The position numbers and the translations under genes are program-made. A model generated the notes under the pieces. It had not been told where the DNA came from. It did no database searches and was given only the letters and a program-made list of their open reading frames with translations. Shown in pieces: positions 42,691 to 54,138 of a DNA stretch of 64,000 nt. Source of the DNA: Pisolithus tinctorius (lineage: Eukaryota; Basidiomycota; Agaricomycetes; Boletales; Pisolithaceae); contig JANFAH010000002.1 in assembly GCA_024663395.1 (NCBI GenBank), forward strand, positions 5,022,001-5,086,000. Reading direction: 5' to 3'. Within the stretch, counting starts at the first letter, position 1; each line of letters begins with the position of its first letter.

Positions 42691-43649
42691 GGAATAGCAC
42701 AGCCGTGCTTGAACCGTGCTGTTTCTTGTACCGTCCGGATATCTCCAATCTGGGAGTACCACTTGGTACGTGTGGCCATCCGCAAATCAGTCGGAGACTC
42801 ATAATCCTCGACCTTTCATCATTTGGACAGCTTTCATTAACACGGGACTGCGCGTTTGATGTCGGGCCGAAGTTATCCGATACAGATATGTAAACTCGCC
42901 AAGTACTTATATCGCCTATACAATGGTCAGTTAATTATGTCTCTAAGTATTGGTCTGGAGGCACTGACGTGCAGTCATGGGGCGCAAATGGATGGTGTAT
43001 TCCTGATTTCTGTGATGCAAACGTGTTTCTTTGGTACTGGTGTCGGAGCTGTGCGTCCTAGGTCCTCGCCCGATGATCACGAATTCTGTAACCACATACG
43101 TGTGTTCGTACCCTTTCCTCATGGATGGGTGTTTCGTCGTTCCCTAATCGCGCAGATTATAATCCATACTCTTTGGTGAAGGTGGATCTAGGTGATTCCC
43201 GTCTTAACACACGGTGGTATACACATGACAAGGGCTTGGAAAGGGTTTGTAGTGTAAACTGTGTCATCACTAACCAAGTAGTCTACCGCCAACAAAGTGC
43301 GACCTTGCGACCGTCCACTTCCTCGTCGAATTGACCTCACATGTGTGAGGCATGTAGGCACCTTCCGCTGACTTTGCGTTAAGTTGCTGTGTCAATCCGG
43401 AGGAGATCAATTTGACATTCCCTCAAATGAACATGTGAGAAAGATCACCTCAACACAACCCTTCGTGTGGGCTCTGAAATCCCCTTTTCTTTTGTATGTT
43501 TCTAAGCAATATTTGCATTGTATCTTCACACGAAGATGACGTTCTATAAGGTGACGGACGACGTTTCCCCAACGCGATACCTTGGAACATCCAGGCCAGC
43601 GGCAAGGAGCACGATCACCATGCTTGTAGATATGGTCGCGTAGGGGAAG
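42691..43649. other. Intergenic region, nothing recognised
   Basis: Short open frames without motifs. No repeat family from elsewhere in the window was noticed here. Confidence 0.35.
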
Positions 43650-44207
43650 ATGAGTGTAGAGCGACTTCGTCGTCGCCTCCAGGGGGAACGTGCTTACTCA
43701 TTCAGCCACATGCTTGCAGATCAGTTTCAAGTTGTGGGGGGGACTCTATTACAGGCTATGCTTGGATCTCTCGACCACCACCGCTGGCGCAACCCTGTGA
43801 AAGGCACTGTCGTGGAGATACGCCTTATTTCGGGCGCGGCGTACGCTAATCCACATCCAACCTACTATGCTGCTCGCTTGGATGATAACAAAAAGGTATC
43901 AGGACGTCGTTTCCCGTTCGCAGGATTTTGTCTCGAACACATCCACACGTGCATTGATGAGGAGCCCGTTGGCCTAATGTGCATCGTGGGTGTTGGCTTG
44001 GGTGAGGTGTCTACCTGCAACATGGTTGTTCGGCAGGATCGGAGGTTCGAGAAAGGTATTAAGTTGGGCAAGTTCCACTTCGGAGGATCTACCCACCGCG
44101 TCATCTTCCGACCTGGCCTGACCGTGATTCCGATTGAGCAACATGGTAGACCCCTGGAAGGATCGAAGATGCGGGTCGGCAAGGATGTCCTCACAGTAAC
44201 AGGGTAG
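43650..44207 (+). pseudogene. PSD-like copy 2, C-terminal half only
   Basis: The frame begins near AYSFSHMLADQF and has GGTLLQAMLGSLDHHRW, PVKGTVVEIRLISG, PHPTYYAARLDD, GLGEVSTCNMVV and FHFGGSTHRVIF. It is close to copy 1, but the N-terminal 300 residues are missing. Between DDNK and EEPVG a local frameshift changes the residues (VSGRRFPFAGF instead of a DVVSRSQDFV-like sequence). The GGST serine remains. It is very likely inactive. Confidence 0.85.
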
Positions 44208-45115
44208 AATTGAAAAGACAGCATCGCCCGCATGTATCTCGTGTATACGATAGCAAAGTTAAATCGGTGTCTTAAGCAGTTATGAAAGTGTTCGAATGGT
44301 CGTAGTATTTCGTAAGACTTTTGAAGGATGCCGTCCTCCTAGCATTCTGAAATCACATAAGGCAATGAGGGCCACGACGTTTGACGCATCGTGGAAGATA
44401 CCTACTTATATTGTAACCTGGAATCGCCGTGTTGAGCAAACGAGGGTTGTAGGCCCTCGGGCTGGTGCTCAAAACAAGTAACATTGTGCCGACGAAATGC
44501 CCAGTTGGGTCACCTTCCAACTGTATAATCTCAGACGACAAGATTTTTCTTTAAAGCTTAGCGTCAAGGTAGCGTCTGATAAATGAGTCTGCACCACAGC
44601 CATATAACACTGATATAGTCGGCAGCTAGGACTTCAACGTGGTTCACGTTATACGCAGGTCATTTTCAGCCCTATTGCCTCAACGCGGGACGCCTTGAGC
44701 TGAAGTGTAGGGAATAGAAAAATGGTATTGAAACCGTTAGTGTCTACCAGAGCACGTATTATGACATACGTACTATGACCGCGGTCGAAAAGTGTTGGGA
44801 TGCATCAAAGTGGTTGACAATGAACCACCGGAAAGTCCCAGTGACCTCGCATATGCAATCTTGAGGTCCCTCACCAGGAATAGGATTTCCTGGGCCATGG
44901 GCTACGAGACCAAAGAACTTGTAGCGCCACGTGACTGTCGGTAGCAAACGTAAGAATCGACGGTATTAAGCGAACCGTCATGGGCGTGGCGCACTGCCTC
45001 CTTCGTCAGTCACTCGAATCGCACGCTTTACTCCAGTTTTCAGCTTCAGGTCTCATCATCCTTTGAACTTCCCGTAGATAACACTGACAGTAATTACTAT
45101 CACAGTGACGCATCC
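44208..45115. other. Spacer between PSD-like copy 2 and the F-box gene, shared with two other spacers
   Basis: 44280-44340 (GAAAGTGTTCGAATGGTCGTAGTATTTCGTAAGAC) recurs at 47762-47815. 44405-44470 (CCTGGAATCGCCGT) recurs near 47868 and 51838. The segment at 44670-44720 is the source type of the tandem array at 48.1 kb. This shows that the PSD-to-F-box spacer was duplicated with its genes. Confidence 0.6.
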
Positions 45116-46585
45116 ATGGATGATCTTGCTGAAGCCCGAGCCGAACTGACACTGTTGGAAGAGCAAGAACGGCAACTGTTCGAACGCCTTCGAAATGTTC
45201 GCACTGCTGTTCAGGTGCAGAGGAACAGGATCGACCAACTTCTCAAGCACGTTACCAAACCCTCTATTAACCGTCTTCCTATCACAGTTCTTTACCAGAT
45301 AATCCATTTGGCAGACGATGAATATGGTCTCCTGGATGGTGCCCCACTACGCGCCAAGAGGCGGTTGGCTAGTGTGTCACGTCGTTGGAGAGACGTGATT
45401 TTGACGTCTCCAGGTTTCTGGACCACTATTGCGATATGTCCCTCGTGGTCTCCCTCTCTCATGAGAGTGTACGTGAAGAGAAGTCGTGAATGTCCACTCA
45501 ACATCCAAATACGGTGGTGGCTTTCCCGGGACCAATTGCCGAAGTTCTTTGAACTTCTTGGTCTCGTTATCTCTTGTGGATACCGCTGGCGTAGCCTCAT
45601 AATTCAGAATAACAACAAAGACGTGGAACAAGGCATCATCAAAAGCGTTTGGAACGTGATGTTTCCCTCTTTGAAACATGTCTCCATATATGTGACACAA
45701 AAATTGGACTATCCACCATTTTTGCATTCGCAAAATGCTCATGTACTTGAACATTTGGACCTTGGGAATAACATCGGACTTGATAACTTCTCGGTTGCTG
45801 CTAGCCTCAAATCCCTTAGGCTGCGGTGTTCTCCATTGACAGCACCTTTGCCATCGATAACGTCACTTCGAATGCTCACAATGACTGGATCAAGCTGTGG
45901 AGCCCTACATCCTGACAGTATCCACTTGCCACTTCTCGAGTCTCTGACGGTCATGCTCGAAGATCCCCAGTCATTTTTGGCGGCCATTGTGGCCCCAAAC
46001 CTCGGTTATTTCTCCTACTCGCCTCTGCAGCTCACCACCAGATGGTCGGGGATATTCACGGACCTTTCGGATAAGTTCCCAAACGTTCAGCATCTCTGCC
46101 TTAGGCATCCTAGGAGCTCTCTTAATGGCGCGGACATCGGCGACGCTGCAGCTGTCTGTGCGGCGTTTCCTGGTGTACATCATATAGAAGTGAACGTGCC
46201 TGCATTCCAGGCCTTTTGCTTAGCGGAACAGGAAGGTGGCACTCTGTCCATTGCAGACCGCTGGACGCACCTCGAGCACTTGTCCCTCGAAATGGTCGAC
46301 CACAACCATCCCGGAGTTAGGTTCGTGGAATGGCTTCGCGCTCGAAGACACGAGGGCCGACCCGCTTTGCAAGTGACATTGTCCAAGTTCGATGCTGCGT
46401 GTGTACCAAATGGCCGATGGTTGATCTCATTGTACAACTCGCTACATGAGTATTGCCTACTAGAATTGAAGAACGTTCCACTGATGTTTAATTTGACTGT
46501 GCGCACATCTGATCCGGTACGTGTTCCATCCGTGCATGCGAAGCGCAAACCCATTTCCTTGTCTCTTGTAGACTTCTCTTCATGA
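45116..46585 (+). CDS. F-box protein, agaricomycete family (intact, copy 1)
   Basis: A single exon encodes 489 residues. Residues 1-42 form a coiled coil (ARAELTLLEEQERQLFERL). Residues about 50-105 are an F-box-like region (INRLPITVLYQIIHLADD ... RRLASVSRRWRDVILTSPGF). The rest has leucine-rich periodicity (LEHLDLGNN, LKSLRLRC, LPLLESLTVML, FPNVQHLCLRHP) typical of substrate-binding F-box/LRR proteins. It would act in an SCF ubiquitin ligase. Relics of the same family lie at 52.5, 56.6, 57.2 and 62.5 kb; this is the only unbroken copy. Confidence 0.85.
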   Translation: MDDLAEARAELTLLEEQERQLFERLRNVRTAVQVQRNRIDQLLKHVTKPSINRLPITVLYQIIHLADDEYGLLDGAPLRAKRRLASVSRRWRDVILTSPGFWTTIAICPSWSPSLMRVYVKRSRECPLNIQIRWWLSRDQLPKFFELLGLVISCGYRWRSLIIQNNNKDVEQGIIKSVWNVMFPSLKHVSIYVTQKLDYPPFLHSQNAHVLEHLDLGNNIGLDNFSVAASLKSLRLRCSPLTAPLPSITSLRMLTMTGSSCGALHPDSIHLPLLESLTVMLEDPQSFLAAIVAPNLGYFSYSPLQLTTRWSGIFTDLSDKFPNVQHLCLRHPRSSLNGADIGDAAAVCAAFPGVHHIEVNVPAFQAFCLAEQEGGTLSIADRWTHLEHLSLEMVDHNHPGVRFVEWLRARRHEGRPALQVTLSKFDAACVPNGRWLISLYNSLHEYCLLELKNVPLMFNLTVRTSDPVRVPSVHAKRKPISLSLVDFSS

Positions 46586-48094
46586 TGTCTATGGAATCCT
46601 CCGACCATGGGTATCCTTGGATGGCCAATAGGCACTGAACTTGCATGCGCAAGGACCAGGCCAAGGGTAGCCTGTACACTCACATTTACCTGCTGTCCCC
46701 CGCTTTCACATATTAAGCAAGTTGTGTATTCAGGCTATATGTTATACTTGGTTTTCGCTGCGGCAGCGCACGGAACATATGAGCTTGGGAGTCAAAGCGA
46801 CGGCCTATGTCACAGGAAGCTAATGACAAGCAGGCACAACCTCGTAAACTTGTGAGGATGTCCTTTTTTGTAAACGGTAAACCATCGCCTGTACCTATAC
46901 TGCGTCACGCTCGACTTTCGAGCCCCAGGGACATACTCACCCTAAAAATCTGCAGCGGAGAAACATTCAATTACATCAATCGACCGTACCTCCAATTACG
47001 ACGCACTGAAGTCCCCTTCCTGTTCCGCTTCCCTCGCATTCATAGATCCATACTTTCACTCTTCGACTCTCAATATGCCAACGACCTTCCGAAGAGCCTC
47101 AACGCCCCCTCATATAAAATGCTTTTGCAAAATACGATATAGGGGCTTCACCTGCCACACGAAATCCAGATTCTAAGAGGAGTGAATTTCCAGGAGAATG
47201 TCCTCCGTGGATGGTGCGGTCAAACAGCGGGATTTGCGATTGCAAGAACTTTGACACTTGAATTGCCGATATCGCAGCAACCTTGTGAGACAGATAGCTC
47301 GAAGAGTTGACATAAAATATTTAGATGTAAGTACCGCGGGAAATCACCAGGACGAAATCCACGACCTCTGAAGCTTCGCCGTACTGACACGAAATGAAAA
47401 GGAAACCTTTGGTGTATGGGACGTGAGTGGGAATTACGCGGTCGTTTACGGATATCGGGAGAGGCTTTGGAAATGAGCGAACCTGTTCGATGTCGTGAAT
47501 GTGTGGTGCGATAGTGCCCAGTAGTAGTTCCCGCGAAAGCTAAGCCTTCCAGCCTTGAGAAACCGAACTCATACTCAAGTATCCCACGAGTGAGCAAGTT
47601 GACACGAAAGCCGGTACGAACAATTCAGCCTTGTTCAGCATATCGAGAAAAGAAAGAAAAAAAAAAACACGAGTGCGAGCCTGGATTCAGTTGACACCAG
47701 CTCCGTCACGACACTGGACTCAGCAAAAGGTGCAGGAGAGCGGCGAGTTACTGAGCATTCATGAAGGTGTTCGAAATGGCCGTAGTGTTTCATAAGACTT
47801 TCGAAGGTTGCCGAGTGGCCCCCAACGAGCAAAGTTCATCATGCCCGATACCGACTAATACGGTAACCCGGAATCGCTGTGTTGAACAAACGTAGGTGCA
47901 TAGGCAGTCCTAGGTTCGTCCTAAAGCTAGGCCTTCAGACACCTTATCTGCCTGACCCCTTCGATTAAACTTCGCATCAGGATATATATCTGATCAAATA
48001 GACTGTCGCAGAAAGGTGCATACAACGCTAGTACACTCACGAAAGCATTCACGCACAAAATGAAAATGTGGTTCTCACGTGCGCGGGTGGTAGT
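46586..48094. other. Intergenic region with traces of the PSD-tail spacer
   Basis: No gene was recognised. 47755-47900 matches the spacer after PSD-like copy 2 (44280-44420), which suggests a PSD copy once lay upstream. An A-rich run is at 47648-47668. Confidence 0.45.
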
Positions 48095-48370
48095 CAGTCA
48101 GTGCCATTGTCTCAACGCCAGACGCCTTGCACTGAGGCGTAGACAACTTGTGAAGGTCGGTGCAGGGGTGGTTGTCAGCCGGTGCCATTAATGCCTCAAC
48201 GCCGAACGCCTTGCGCTGAGGCCTACGCAGCTCGTAAGAGGTGATAGTCAGTCAGCTCTATTAATACCTCAACGCCGAACGCCGAGGCCTAGGCACTCGT
48301 AAAGGTCAGTGTAGGCACCGGATGCCTTGTGCTGAGGCGTAGGCAACTTGTAAAGGTCGATGCTATGCGT
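48095..48370. repeat. Degenerate tandem repeat, about 70-75 bp, 3-4 copies
   Basis: Units share CTCAACGCC(A/G)(A/G)ACGCCTTG(C/T)(A/G)CTGAGGC(G/C)TA followed by AACTTGTAAAGGTC. Single related copies lie at 44675, 48550 and 52225. It is an expansion of one spacer segment and is non-coding. Confidence 0.75.
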
Positions 48371-49860
48371 CTGACAAAAAAGAGTGAAACAGAAAGGTGC
48401 ACCGTGGTTATACAGTGCTAACATACACGACAGCGGTTCGCGCCCCCATGTAGTGCAAATGCATTTTGAAAACACTGCCTGTGACGCACACAAGTTGGGG
48501 AGAATTCCGACGTGGTTTCATGCATATGGAAGTTGTTGTCAGCCCCGTTTCCTTGACGCCGGACGACTTGTGCGTTGGGCATGAACACGTCCACAGGTCC
48601 AAGGAAAATGCAAGCGGTGCAGAGCAAGTAAGCTTTGTGGTTTATACTGTACTGGCGCATTGAAGAAGCGAGCCATCTGCTCGAAAAGCGCTGGAACTGC
48701 GAGGAGCTGGTTCCGGCCAGTGAGGCGGGGACGCGTAATAGAGATAGAGCGCCGGGGGTGGTAAGTTCGAGTGCCGGGCCTCGGCAAAGTCCGCTCAGTC
48801 CTTACCCTGTCCGGAACAAACTCGCTCCACTACCGCGACTTTCAACGTTGTTTCTTCTTGTCTCAAAGGTAAATTCACCATAGCGACCTGCTATCGATCA
48901 CAAGGTGCAGTGAAGTTCCCCGGACGACCCAAACGACACATTGTACCATCGATATATTAGTCGAGGATATGGCTGATTCCGTGATCTTGTCCATCTACGA
49001 GAGATAAACATCCTTACGGTGCTTTGGCTAACCAGCGTGTCGGTGGCACCCGTGTCCTACAACACCAACCTGTCAATCGAAGATCATGTTACCTAGTCCG
49101 AAAAGTTGAGGGTTCGAACAATGAGTTCTCATTGGCCATGGAACTTCCAAATGTGTTGGAACCTGGGTTGATACCATTACTCGCCTGAATTGCAAATTGA
49201 CAACGGCTGCCGCCAGCTGCAGACCCGAGCAGTGCAGAGGGATGCCTCGATTTCCGGAAGAACGCTCCTCGATCTTCCTAGCAAACCTTTGCTGCCTCTA
49301 GAATGGTACGAAGCAATGAACATAGGTTCCATCCAGGCTGCTTTTTACCGCACATGGTTATTCATCTATCCGGTAAGTGTTATCCGTCTGTCTGGTTATG
49401 GTTTCAGACAGACTATGATCAACGGGACATCCTTTCTTTGGGAAATGACGTCTGTTGAATGCCGATCAACAGTACCTAGCTGCGGCATTGGCGTTATAGG
49501 AACCAAGAGGTACAAGGCATTGTATGAGAGATACGTATAGTACTTAAGTGTGCTCACGACAGCATATTGTGGCTTGATCCTTGCTCGCCGCAATTCTATG
49601 TAGCCGGGGCGCAACCAGGTTCGCTCAATGGGGGCAACTGATACTGACGAAAAGACAAAGCTCCGGCCACATTACGACTTCAAGATGGCCTGCCTGATAT
49701 GCTTTGGCGGGCTGGGTCGTATGAAAGGGTTCATGTTTTCTTCATTTCACAGGCTTTTGTCTCCCCAACTTCTGTTCCCTATCACAATAGCTATAGTTGT
49801 AGGTCTTTTTCGCCCCTTGGCGCCACCACACGTTCATACTGACTGTAATCAGCATTATCC
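48371..49860. other. Upstream region of PSD-like copy 3
   Basis: No gene. 49440-49500, read in reverse complement, resembles 55130-55230 and 61320-61420 upstream of the inverted PSD copies, so the promoter-distal flank was duplicated with the genes. 49675-49860 is the likely promoter and 5' UTR. Confidence 0.45.
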
Positions 49861-51376
49861 ATGAGCAAAACTATCACGAGGAAATCTACGGTCCGCAGAT
49901 GGCTCCCAAGGACCCAGCAGTCATCGACGCATTCGTGGGCGACTTGCTCGAGCGCAGTCGTTTTATCCATGGACGTCACCCTAAAACCCGCGCGCATTTT
50001 GCGGCGGCGGGAGAGAACCTGGAGACGACGATGAACAAAGCCAACGTTAAGTTTGACCTCTGCCGCCTGCGGGCCCATTACCGTTTCGCCCCTGGCCAGG
50101 CGCAAGTTTATATTGTCCGCGCATTGCACCCTATAGTGCAGGAATTTAAAGATTACATTGAGAAGGAGGGTGTGGTCTATGCTGCGTTCAACCAGATGTT
50201 CGAGCAAGCCCTCCTGCCTCAGAGCGCGGACCAAGCAAAGGTATATGATTCCGTCTTCTCTATCTTTTACACCGCTCATTTCAGTCCAGATTGAAGGCTG
50301 TGGACTTCTTGGAAATGACCAACACGCATTTGACGGCGGCACCCAGTTATGGTGGTGGGGGGGGGGGGGGGGGGGGGGGGGGCGAGCGATATGGCGGCCG
50401 CTGTTCCCTACTATGCTATCATTTCCCGTTTCTGCAACACTCCTGGGGGCTATAGTGCGTTCACTTTCCCTGGAGTCAATGAGAGATTCTGCAAGGTGTT
50501 CATAGCATGGAACAAGAACCTCGCGTCGGTGGACTCCACCAACGTCATCCATGATGGGGAGGGAGGCTGGCTCAGTACTGTAGCACTCAATGCCATTGTA
50601 CAGCACGCTGGTGGAAACCCCGGGCAGGATACATTTGACAACTTCTATATTTGCGATACCAGCGATCCTCATTACGGTTTCAAGTCCTATGACGAGTTCT
50701 TCATCAAGGAGTTGAAGCCCGTCTACCGTGCTGTCGTTTTTCCGGACGACCCAAAGATCGTCAACCTCGGATGCACGTCTACTATCTGCCAGCTTTACGA
50801 AAACCTCAAGAAGACAGACAGATTCTGGCTTAAAAATACCCCCTCCTCCCTCAACCACATGCTCGCTGAGGATGGGCTTGTTGACACATTTGTCGGCGGG
50901 ACTCTTTTCCAGGCTATGCTCGCATCTTTCGATTATCGCCGTTGGCGCAGTCCTGTCAATGGTATGAAGACACGCCTCATTTCGGGCTTAACGCATCCTA
51001 ATTCGCCACCGACCTACTATGCTGGTTGCTTGGATGATGACCGTGGAGATTTCGATGCATTACCCGTCTGCAAGACTTCGTCACGGCCATATCTTCTCGT
51101 GCTTTAATTTTTATCCAAGCTGACGAGCCCGTTGGCTTGATGTGCTTCGTGGATGTTGGCTTATGCGAGGTGTCGACTTGCGGACTTACCGTTAAGGAGG
51201 ATCAGGTGCTCAAGAAGGGAAATGAACTGGGCATGTTCCACTTCGGAGGATCTACTCATTGTCTGGTCTTCCGCGGCGGCGTGACTGTGACCCCGATCGA
51301 TCAAGATGGCAATGATTTGGTGGGATCGAAGGTGCGGGTCGGTAAAGACATCCTCATCGTTTCAAAGCAAGCTTGA
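49861..51376 (+). pseudogene. PSD-like copy 3, several frameshifts and a G26 run
   Basis: ATG 49861 begins a reading that gives VRRW and then loses frame; the family frame WLPKDPA resumes at 49899 after a missing base. Exon 1 ends at 50240 and a 44-bp intron leads to 50285. A run of 26 G (50357-50382) replaces the RPGPS region and shifts phase. The body has YYAIISRFCNTPGGY, HYGFKSYDEFFIKE and GGTLFQAML. A one-base loss near 51050 breaks the frame before LQDFVTAISSRA, and the last part has GLCEVSTCGLTV and FHFGGSTHCLVF, ending at 51376. Homopolymer length may be an assembly issue, but three breaks point to a pseudogene. Confidence 0.85.
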
Positions 51377-52544
51377 GACGATAACTTCGGTCGTGTGTCA
51401 GTGTAAGCTCACACATAGTCTCATATCTGGTGTGTACGATGGCAAGGTGGTATCTCAGCGTGTTTGCGTACGATGTAACAATTTCAGGTTTTACGACCGC
51501 TATGTCATCTTGTTTCGGCTTAATGTGTGGTGCGGACACCCCCGCTGGAACAAGGAGTCAGGGGTTGAAAGGAAATGAGTTCGGTTAGTTCCACTTTGGA
51601 GGATCTACCCTCTTAGCTGAACATCCGTGCGTCCCTTACGTCGCCAATCTCGAATGACACCATTGGTAGGAAATCAGCAAATATTCTCCGTGCAGGGTGT
51701 TTCCCCTGACTTAGGCTCAAAGGTTGCATGAGACAACTCAGGTTAGGACAGCGGCTACGTCTTTTAACACTCGGCAGGAGATGCTGCAGATATTCGCACC
51801 GGCGTCCAGCGGTTTCTATATAGTGACCGGAATAACCTGGAATCGCCGTATGAAGCAGAGCGAATTCGGAAGGCTAGGCGGCCTTAGGACCTATTGAAGG
51901 CCTTGCAACGGACCACAGGTACTGTTCCACGAATTAATCACAATACCTGTTGGCGACCGATTCCGACGAAACTTCTCGAAAAAGTAGCAGTCAAGAAATA
52001 GGACATATATCAAATCAAGTCAACAACAGAAAGTGTAATGCCGTTTGGACTCAGGTGGACCATGACCCGGTACAATACTTATTAGTGCACTGCAGTGATT
52101 GAACCGGTTCATGCAGACACCGTGGTCTTGAAGTACCGAAAGCGTAGTGTCAAGGGTTAAAATGCTGGCCAGTGCGACGGTGGTAGGACGTGGTTCAAAT
52201 GTGCACAGGTCTGTTATCACCCCCATTGCCTTGACGCTGAGTACCCCCGGCTGTGGATGACTGCGGTCCTGTAACTTGTATGCATACAATCTCCCGAGAT
52301 TGGTTCTGGTTCTGGAAATAGGACGGGTTGCCAAACACAGTAGGATACGTCAAGTACCGGTCTGCTTGTCATATATATTAGTCGGAACAGACTAATCTCT
52401 TCGAATTGAACTAACTTGTGGTAACTGCTACTCTTCATCTATCGCTACGTTCGACTTACAGGTAAACGTGTTTTCCCTACCTTGGGGCGTGCCAGAGGTC
52501 TTCGTATTCTTACTGACAGTAATTGTTACAACGGCAACGTGACT
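51377..52544. other. Spacer between PSD-like copy 3 and F-box copy 2
   Basis: 51560-51770 is the repeated PSD tail, with a decayed GGST-like remnant at about 51590-51612. It continues without the MITE/mariner/gypsy nest that interrupts the equivalent tail at 28.58-38.74 kb. 51830-52520 matches the spacer family before the other F-box genes. Confidence 0.6.
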
Positions 52545-52946
52545 ATGAGTGAACTTGCCAAGGCCCGAGCCGAACTAACACTGTTGGAAGAGCAAGAACG
52601 ACAGCTTCCTGAAGGACTTTGCAGTGTCCGCTCCGCTGCCCGGGTGCAGAGAAACAGGGTCGACGAACTCCTCAAGCACACCATAAAACCCCCGATTAGT
52701 TGTCTTCCTGTCGCAGCTCTTTATCAGATAATCTATCTGGAAGTCGATAACTGTGGTCCTTTTACCAAGAGGAGGTTGGCCAGTGCGTCACGTTGTTGGA
52801 GAGACGTGGTTTTGACTTCCCCAGGTGTCTGGACCACTATTGGGATACACTCCGGGTGGCCTGCTTCTCTGGTAATAGCACACGTGAAGAGAAGTCGTGA
52901 ATGTCCACTCGACATCCAAATATACGGCTGGTGGTCCAAAAGTAAG
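52545..52946 (+). pseudogene. F-box copy 2, N-terminal third
   Basis: Starts MSELAKARAELTLLEEQERQ and is colinear with F-box copy 1 through the coiled coil and F-box core (LYQIIYLEVDNCG, RRLASASRCWRDVVLTSPG) to about ECPLDIQIYGWW. It then runs into unrelated sequence and into the C-terminus of PSD-like copy 4 on the other strand. It lacks the leucine-rich part. Confidence 0.85.
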
Positions 52947-53187
52947 TCACTCGGTTTGCATGCAAGGTTGAACTCTCCAACTCCTCTTACCTACTTTACG
53001 CTCCAACAGCATGTTGTTCGAGTGCAGATTGCACCTTAGTCTGAACCAAGTGAAACGTTGGGGCCCGGCATTGCCGCCGGAAGCCTGGAACGTTATATCA
53101 TATGCAAACACGTTACATAAGTAAGACACGGATCCTATATTCAACCTTGCCATCGTACAAACGAGAGACGCTGTTTGTAAGATTACA

Positions 53188-54138
53188 CTAACAATGCGAT
53201 CGAAGACGAGGATACCTTTGCCGACTTGCGCTTTCGATCCTACCAATGGTTATGTTTATGTCGTTGCCGTCCCCATCCCTGCCAAACTGCATGCGTGGCG
53301 TCACCTTCAGGCAACGTCGGAAGAAAAGGCAGTGGGTATATCCTCCAAGTTGGAACATGCCCAGCGGATCTCCTTTGAGGAGTGCATCATCCTCATTGAT
53401 GTTAATTTTGCAAGTCGACACCTCGCCCAGGCCAATAGCCACGAAGCACAGCAAGCCAACGTCGGGCAGCGCAGCGTCGATAAAGATCAAAGCACGAGTG
53501 GAGATGGCCGTGACAAAGTCCTGAGAGGGGGAAACGACGTCCTGAATCGATATGGCTATTGTCCAAGCAAACAGCGTAATAGGTTGCATGTAATGCTGGT
53601 GGTGGATTGGTCGTGTCGGAAATGAGGCACGTCCTCACGGCCCTACATCTCAAATGAGTTCGCTAGCAGTGGTAGTCGACGGATCCAATAAGCATAGCCT
53701 GTAACAGAATCCTGCTGACGAGTGTGGTGGAGGAAGTAAGGGCCCCTGATGTATGTAGGTCGTATTCGGATTGCTAAAAACTAGCTTACACACCAACAGA
53801 CTGGTTAGGAGTCTGTTGCCATCTTATTTCCAGTCCCCGCCGTTCCCATCTGTTTCATCTTTCTCATCTGTCCTATCTTTCTAGGCTTCCCCGTCTTTCC
53901 TATTCTTCTGATTTCTCCTGTATGGTCGTAGGCGGCGCACGTCAAAGTCGATCTTGGCTCTTTTTATCCCCTCCTCCAGGTCCTCTCCCTCCCTCAAAAA
54001 ACGCTCGCGGGTAACGTGGTGACGTCCATGGAGAATGCGGCTGCATTGGACCACGTCGCTCACGAATGCTGCGACGATTGCAGGGTCCTCGGGGAGCCAT
54101 CTGCAAACTGTAGTTTGGCTCGCAATAGTTTGGGACAT
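53188..54138 (-). pseudogene. PSD-like copy 4, internal deletion and altered GGST motif
   Basis: The N-terminus (54138 to 53881) has TTVCRWLPEDPA, RILHGRHHVTRE and FDVRRLRPYRR, then stops. The central catalytic region is missing. The C-terminal part (53653 to 53188) keeps traces of TGYA, PALHATYYAVCLDN, QDFVTAISTRALIFID and GLGEVSTCKI. The cleavage motif reads GGYT (FQLGGYTHCLFF), so the serine that becomes the pyruvoyl group is Tyr. It cannot be an active decarboxylase. Confidence 0.85.

Noticed and set aside
48730..48790. T-loop-like GGTAAGTTCGAGTGCCGGG suggesting a tRNA
   Set aside because: No acceptor, D or anticodon stems can be paired around it.
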